From assembly GCA_016285335.1 (NCBI GenBank), contig JAEEQO010000108.1:1-9607 (forward strand): a stretch of DNA of 9,607 bases, read 5' to 3'. The notes beneath the pieces are model-generated. The model had not been told where the DNA came from and did not search any database. It saw only the letters and a program-made list of their open reading frames with translations. Positions 6,708 through 9,607 of this stretch are shown here, one piece after another. The position numbers were made by a program, and so were the translations under genes. Position 1 is the first letter of the stretch, and each line of letters starts with the position of its first letter. This DNA comes from Victivallales bacterium (GTDB lineage Bacteria > Verrucomicrobiota > Lentisphaeria > Victivallales > UBA1829).

Positions 6708-6747
6708 TATTCCCCCAAAGCGGAAATCTTTCCACTTTTCGGGAATA
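6708..6747. repeat. long imperfect hairpin of about 40 nt
   Basis: TATTCCC (6708-6714) pairs with GGGAATA (6741-6747), AAAG (6717-6720) with CTTT (6735-6738), and GGAAA (6722-6726) with TTTCC (6729-6733). They are separated by symmetric small internal mismatches (CC/TC and C/A), so the whole 40-nt unit folds on itself with a very tight centre. It lies about 95 nt beyond the stop of the minus-strand cassette. Confidence 0.55.
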
Positions 6748-6787
6748 GATAACGAAAAGAGATGTCTTTAAATGTTTCCTCAAAATA

Positions 6788-6814
6788 CGCCGCAACGGTC
6801 AACTCGCCGCGGCG
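6788..6814 (-). terminator. possible terminator of the O-acetylation cassette
   Basis: About 25 nt after the cassette's last stop (6840), the minus strand carries CGCCGC and GCGGCG (6814-6809 with 6793-6788) with a 15-nt loop, then TATTTT. The stem is GC-rich but the T-tract is short and the arms overlap a CGCCGCGGCG palindrome, so this is a weak candidate. The 6708-6747 hairpin is an alternative end. Confidence 0.3.
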
Positions 6815-6839
6815 CTTTGTAAAAAGCATTTCGTTACGG

Positions 6840-7808
6840 TCACTTCTTCACGACCGGCACAACTACCCAGCCGGAGGTGGACTCGGTGAACTCGCGAGCC
6901 GAGAAGCACCAGATGACGACCTTCTTGCCCTTGATCCAGGCGGCGTCCTTCGCCGCCTTGCGATACAGATTCGTGCGGACGACGGTGGAGGCGGAACCCT
7001 TGACCCCAATGCGGTCAACGGGCATCTTCAGCTCGGAGGCGAGGCATTCGGCGAGACCGGCGTTTTCCGCGAGCATGTCGCCGCCGGAGGAGAGGAACAG
7101 CGTATGGCTGTCGCCAAGCAGAAGCACTGGCGAGGATTCGTCAATTAGCTTGCCGGAGTATTTCGTGATAGCGAGTTCCTCGGACGGACTGGCGCTCTTG
7201 TCGAGGGAGAGCATGAGGTCGCCGACGATTTTGATCTTCTCGTCTTTGCCCTCGAACGCCTCTTTACCAGGGTCGATTTTGGATAATTCGGCCAGCTTCT
7301 TCGCGGCAAGCTTGATGCCCGTCTGGTTCCAGTGGGCGTTCTGTTTGCAGTAGACGGGATCTTTCGATGCCGCAAAGGCGTCGTACAGGTCAAGTACCTC
7401 AATGCCCTTTGCCCGGAGCTCTTCATAGAACGGCTTCAAGTACATCATGGCATCGCCCTGTTTCAGCCCCTCGAACGGAACGATGGCGCACTTCGGCGGC
7501 ACAGGCACGACGATGAGCTTGATTCCGAGCTCTTTCAGTTCATTGTTGAACGCTTCCATCGCCGGAATCGGGTCGGCGTTGGTCTTCTTCGAGGACTTGG
7601 AGTGTTCCACGATCTTGCCACCGGCGAGTTCGCCAGCGGAGAGATGGGCAAGTTCGTTCTTGCTGTACAGCCAGCCGTCCTGACCTTTGAACGTGATCGT
7701 GTTCGGGGTGACCTGTTCCATAGTCTTCTTCGCGATGTCTGCGATGTCGGCGGCATAGGCCATGGTCGCGACTGCGGCAGTAAGCAGAGCAAGCAAAGTC
7801 TTTTTCAT
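6840..7808 (-). CDS. secreted AlgX/AlgJ-like SGNH-fold protein of polysaccharide O-acetylation, catalytic Asp replaced by Asn
   Basis: I place the start at ATG 7808 (322 residues) rather than at the upstream in-frame start at 7967. It begins with a classic signal peptide (basic N-terminus, hydrophobic core, AYA cleavage near residue 19), is preceded by AAAGG at a 9-nt spacing, and the longer frame would overlap the upstream gene. The mature protein belongs to the AlgX/AlgJ (DHHW-type) SGNH-like family that transfers acetyl groups to exported polysaccharides in the periplasm. Visible landmarks are GWLY near residue 46, the PVPPK segment, N157-A-H159-W160 where the family has D-x-H-W, and GDSH at 232-235 with nucleophile Ser234. 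Asn in place of the catalytic Asp may lower or abolish activity, leaving a binding or scaffold role. It follows the AlgJ-like gene by 19 nt and is the last gene of the cassette. Family call firm, activity uncertain. Confidence 0.9.
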   Translation of the reverse strand: MKKTLLALLTAAVATMAYAADIADIAKKTMEQVTPNTITFKGQDGWLYSKNELAHLSAGELAGGKIVEHSKSSKKTNADPIPAMEAFNNELKELGIKLIVVPVPPKCAIVPFEGLKQGDAMMYLKPFYEELRAKGIEVLDLYDAFAASKDPVYCKQNAHWNQTGIKLAAKKLAELSKIDPGKEAFEGKDEKIKIVGDLMLSLDKSASPSEELAITKYSGKLIDESSPVLLLGDSHTLFLSSGGDMLAENAGLAECLASELKMPVDRIGVKGSASTVVRTNLYRKAAKDAAWIKGKKVVIWCFSAREFTESTSGWVVVPVVKK

Positions 7809-7827
7809 ATTCGGTAGCCTTTCTTGG

Positions 7828-9351
7828 TTATTTTTCGGTTGAGAGTTCGCCCCAGCAGGGCTCTTGAAGAATGAGATCGCCGTCCTCGAATTCGCTTCGG
7901 TTCCAGGAACCGTATTCTTCCTCGAAGTCAGCCCACGGCTTAAGCGTGATCTGAACGGTATCACCAATCCGGAGCCGTGCGGCGTCAGTCCAGACGTTAT
8001 CCCGCATGCTGGCGATATAAACGAGTGCTTCTGCGTTGCCGTCGATGTCGCCGAGGTGCAGGCTCATCACATGGTCTTTGTACGGAGCCGAGTTCGGACG
8101 AGGTACGGAGGTAACGGATAGGACGGTCGCTGAGACCGTCCTTGGTTCCTCGATGGTCAGGAAATCGCTTTCCTCATGCTCACGCAGTTCAAGCGGGGAA
8201 TCCGTCCAGTCGCCGACGGCAAGTTCGCGGATTGCGAACTCCCACACGACGACCTTCTTGCCGTCAAGGCGGTCACGTCCGCGCAGGAACTCAGAGGACA
8301 GCACGTCGCGCGTGGCGTGGGCTCCGGCATCGTTTCTGGCGATCACGTCGATCTGGCGTCCAAGCTCATGCGCGAGCGTTTCGGCGAATCCGGCACGAGT
8401 GCCCCAGCCCATGACGTCGAGCGAGAAGATATTGGTGAAGCTGTCACCAAGGAGGAGCACGTCCGACGTGCGATCCTGCACAACGTCATACTGCACGACC
8501 TCGACCGTCTGCTTCGGGAAGATATCGTCCACATCCGGGAGCTTCAGCATGTTCGCGATATCGCCGCGCGCTGTGATCGTGGTCTTGGCTCCAGTCTCGG
8601 AGTCCGGCTCAGCGTCTCCGATCGCTTCGGCTGTCTTCTTCGCCGCTAGCCGCATGGATTCGGGCGTCCAGTGCGTATCGGTTTTGAGGTAGGATTCCAC
8701 GCCGTTTTTCCGCATGGCGATGAAATCATCAGTGAAGTCCAGCACGGTCACATCCGCCGCTTCCATTTGTTTCTTGAATTCGTCGAACGATTTGTTGTTT
8801 CCGAGCATGTCGCTCGCGCCGAGCTTGTCGCCATAAATGAGCGGCTTGCCGGGAACCGGAATCAGGATCAAACGGATGTCGCGCGCTTTGAGGTCGTCGG
8901 CAAACTTCCTGATTGCCGCGACGGGATCGGGATGATCGCCAGCGAGGTCGCGCTTGTGCATGCGGCCGGGTTGCAGGAACCCGGGATTCACAAGGTAGTC
9001 GTAGTCGCCGGAATAGAACAGCCAGCCAGAAGATCCGACGATCACCTTTTCGTTGCCAGTGCGGAAGCACTTCGTCAGGAATTCCTGTGCTGGCGTGAGC
9101 AGGACAGCGCGAAGGAGCGATGTGTCCTCGATGGCCGTTTCGTACTGCTTGAACGCCTTCTGCGCCGTAGCCGCCGGACGAATCTCTTTCAGCGGGGAAG
9201 AATAGGCAAACTGGACGCACGGATAAATGCCGATGACGAGCAGGAAGAATATTGACAGGAACAACTTCTGCGCCTTGGAAACTTCCGTGACCCCGATTTC
9301 CCGTTTTGCGATCTCTTCGCGGGAGAGCTTGACTTTTTTCACTTCTGCCAT
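7828..9351 (-). CDS. membrane-anchored AlgJ/AlgX-like polysaccharide O-acetyltransferase with extra C-terminal domain
   Basis: 507 residues. A charged cytoplasmic tail of ~28 residues is followed by a single membrane helix (about 29-50), putting the rest in the periplasm. The SGNH-like domain shows SGWLFYSGDYDYL and PVPGKP segments typical of AlgJ/AlgX, the catalytic D225-T-H227-W228 motif and GDSF at 302-305 with Ser304, so the full Ser-His-Asp set is present. AlgJ-type proteins accept acetyl groups delivered by the AlgI-type MBOAT protein and place them on the polymer. After the SGNH domain, residues about 401-507 form a separate beta-rich segment that might be an OB-like fold; I do not recognise it. 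A strong AAGGAGG lies 7 nt before the start and overlaps the stop codon of the upstream MBOAT gene, suggesting coupled translation. The polymer acted on is unknown. Confidence 0.91.
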   Translation of the reverse strand: MAEVKKVKLSREEIAKREIGVTEVSKAQKLFLSIFFLLVIGIYPCVQFAYSSPLKEIRPAATAQKAFKQYETAIEDTSLLRAVLLTPAQEFLTKCFRTGNEKVIVGSSGWLFYSGDYDYLVNPGFLQPGRMHKRDLAGDHPDPVAAIRKFADDLKARDIRLILIPVPGKPLIYGDKLGASDMLGNNKSFDEFKKQMEAADVTVLDFTDDFIAMRKNGVESYLKTDTHWTPESMRLAAKKTAEAIGDAEPDSETGAKTTITARGDIANMLKLPDVDDIFPKQTVEVVQYDVVQDRTSDVLLLGDSFTNIFSLDVMGWGTRAGFAETLAHELGRQIDVIARNDAGAHATRDVLSSEFLRGRDRLDGKKVVVWEFAIRELAVGDWTDSPLELREHEESDFLTIEEPRTVSATVLSVTSVPRPNSAPYKDHVMSLHLGDIDGNAEALVYIASMRDNVWTDAARLRIGDTVQITLKPWADFEEEYGSWNRSEFEDGDLILQEPCWGELSTEK

Positions 9352-9363
9352 GATTGCGCCTCC

Positions 9364-9607
9364 TTAGAAGATGAAATAGATGAACGGGTTGTAGCTCTGC
9401 GTGGTGAGCGCAATGAGCGAAATAAAGAACAGCAGGATGCACCACGCGATCTTCGGCCAGGTGAGCCGCCGCGTGAAATCCCAAGTCTGCGGCAGAGCCC
9501 AGATTGTGATGCCTGCGAGGATGAAGTTCACCACATAGTACGGATTGTAGATCAGGCCGCGCACTGCTTCACCCTGGCCCGGCGTCGCACCGCCGAACAT
9601 GCACTTG
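9364..9607 (-). CDS. AlgI-type MBOAT O-acyltransferase, C-terminal fragment (5' end beyond window)
   Basis: About 81 codons are visible, open to the right edge; an internal ATG at 9600 is not the true start. Two hydrophobic helices (around VVNFILAGITIWAL and WCILLFFISLIAL) are followed by the ending SYNPFIYFIF and a TAA at 9366-9364. A terminal N-P-F-x-Y-F-x-F after the last helix is characteristic of AlgI/DltB-family MBOAT proteins. They carry acyl groups across the inner membrane to periplasmic AlgJ/AlgX-type partners, and such partners lie directly downstream here, 12 nt after this stop. The catalytic histidine is outside the window, so activity cannot be judged. Confidence 0.85.
   Translation of the reverse strand, partial: KCMFGGATPGQGEAVRGLIYNPYYVVNFILAGITIWALPQTWDFTRRLTWPKIAWCILLFFISLIALTTQSYNPFIYFIF

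Larger units (their letters stand above)
6264..6839. other. AT-richer, inverted-repeat-dense block with no convincing gene
   Basis: This 576-base stretch between the tRNA and the 3' end of the acetylation cassette is visibly AT-richer than the flanking genes. It holds at least six inverted repeats, listed separately where strong, and repeated GGAGAATT/AATTCTCC units on both strands. The longest open frames are on the minus strand: 6795-6487 from a TTG and 6527-6342 from a GTG. They overlap, lack good ribosome sites, show no recognisable domain and run straight through the inverted repeats, so I do not call them genes. It could be a decayed mobile element, a dispersed intergenic repeat, or a structured RNA. 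Confidence 0.55.

Noticed and set aside
6342..6795. Two minus-strand frames of 102 and 61 codons in the repeat-rich block
   Set aside because: They start with TTG and GTG, lack good ribosome sites, overlap each other and cross the inverted repeats. No domain is recognisable.
7809..7967. Longer N-terminus for the AlgX-like gene starting at 7967
   Set aside because: The extra 53 residues overlap the upstream AlgJ-like gene out of frame and would bury a clear signal peptide that starts at 7808 and has its own ribosome site.

Overview
The window reads as a stretch of chromosome from a Gram-negative bacterium. It encodes a lipid A kinase (LpxK), a lipoprotein signal peptide and an AlgI/AlgJ-type polysaccharide O-acetylation cassette. 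Coding regions are GC-rich with strong G/C third-position bias, so several long but spurious ORFs appear antisense to real genes. The gene architectures (Ig-domain lipoprotein fused to a Na/Pi transporter; a WecA-like transferase fused to a FlaA1/CapD-like N-terminal half) would fit the PVC group, for example Lentisphaerota, but that placement is a guess from memory of family architectures and not demonstrated by the sequence.

Layout. (1) 1-2316, minus strand: a Na+/phosphate cotransporter-family protein with an N-terminal lipobox, two Ig-like domains and a C-terminal PhoU-like helical region. It runs off the left edge. (2) 2317-2596: a divergent promoter region with one sigma70-like promoter on each strand and a hairpin in the long leader of the plus-strand operon. 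(3) 2597-5889, plus strand: a two-gene operon with an ATGA overlap, namely a polyprenyl-phosphate sugar-phosphate transferase fused to a membrane/Rossmann module, followed by lpxK. (4) 5890-6186: a gap with a good tRNA promoter. (5) 6187-6263: tRNA-Val(CAC) with encoded CCA. (6) 6264-6839: an AT-richer block with no convincing gene but crowded with inverted repeats. (7) 6840-9607, minus strand: a cassette of an AlgI-type MBOAT acyltransferase (only its C-terminus is in the window), a membrane-anchored AlgJ/AlgX-like SGNH protein, and a second, secreted AlgX/AlgJ-like protein.

How the genes work together. Two of the three transcription units serve the cell surface. The plus-strand operon probably couples initiation of a lipid-linked surface polysaccharide with 4'-phosphorylation of lipid A. 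The right-hand cassette probably moves acetyl groups across the inner membrane (AlgI-like) and places them on an exported polysaccharide (AlgJ/AlgX-like); the polymer cannot be identified from here. The left-hand gene is a separate phosphate-transport unit.

Points most worth a second look: the D-to-N change in the catalytic DxHW motif of the secreted AlgX-like protein, the loss of the second QSSS motif in the Na/Pi transporter, the PNPT/FlaA1-half fusion, and the inverted-repeat-dense block downstream of the tRNA. I found no CRISPR array, transposase, integrase or recognisable defence system.
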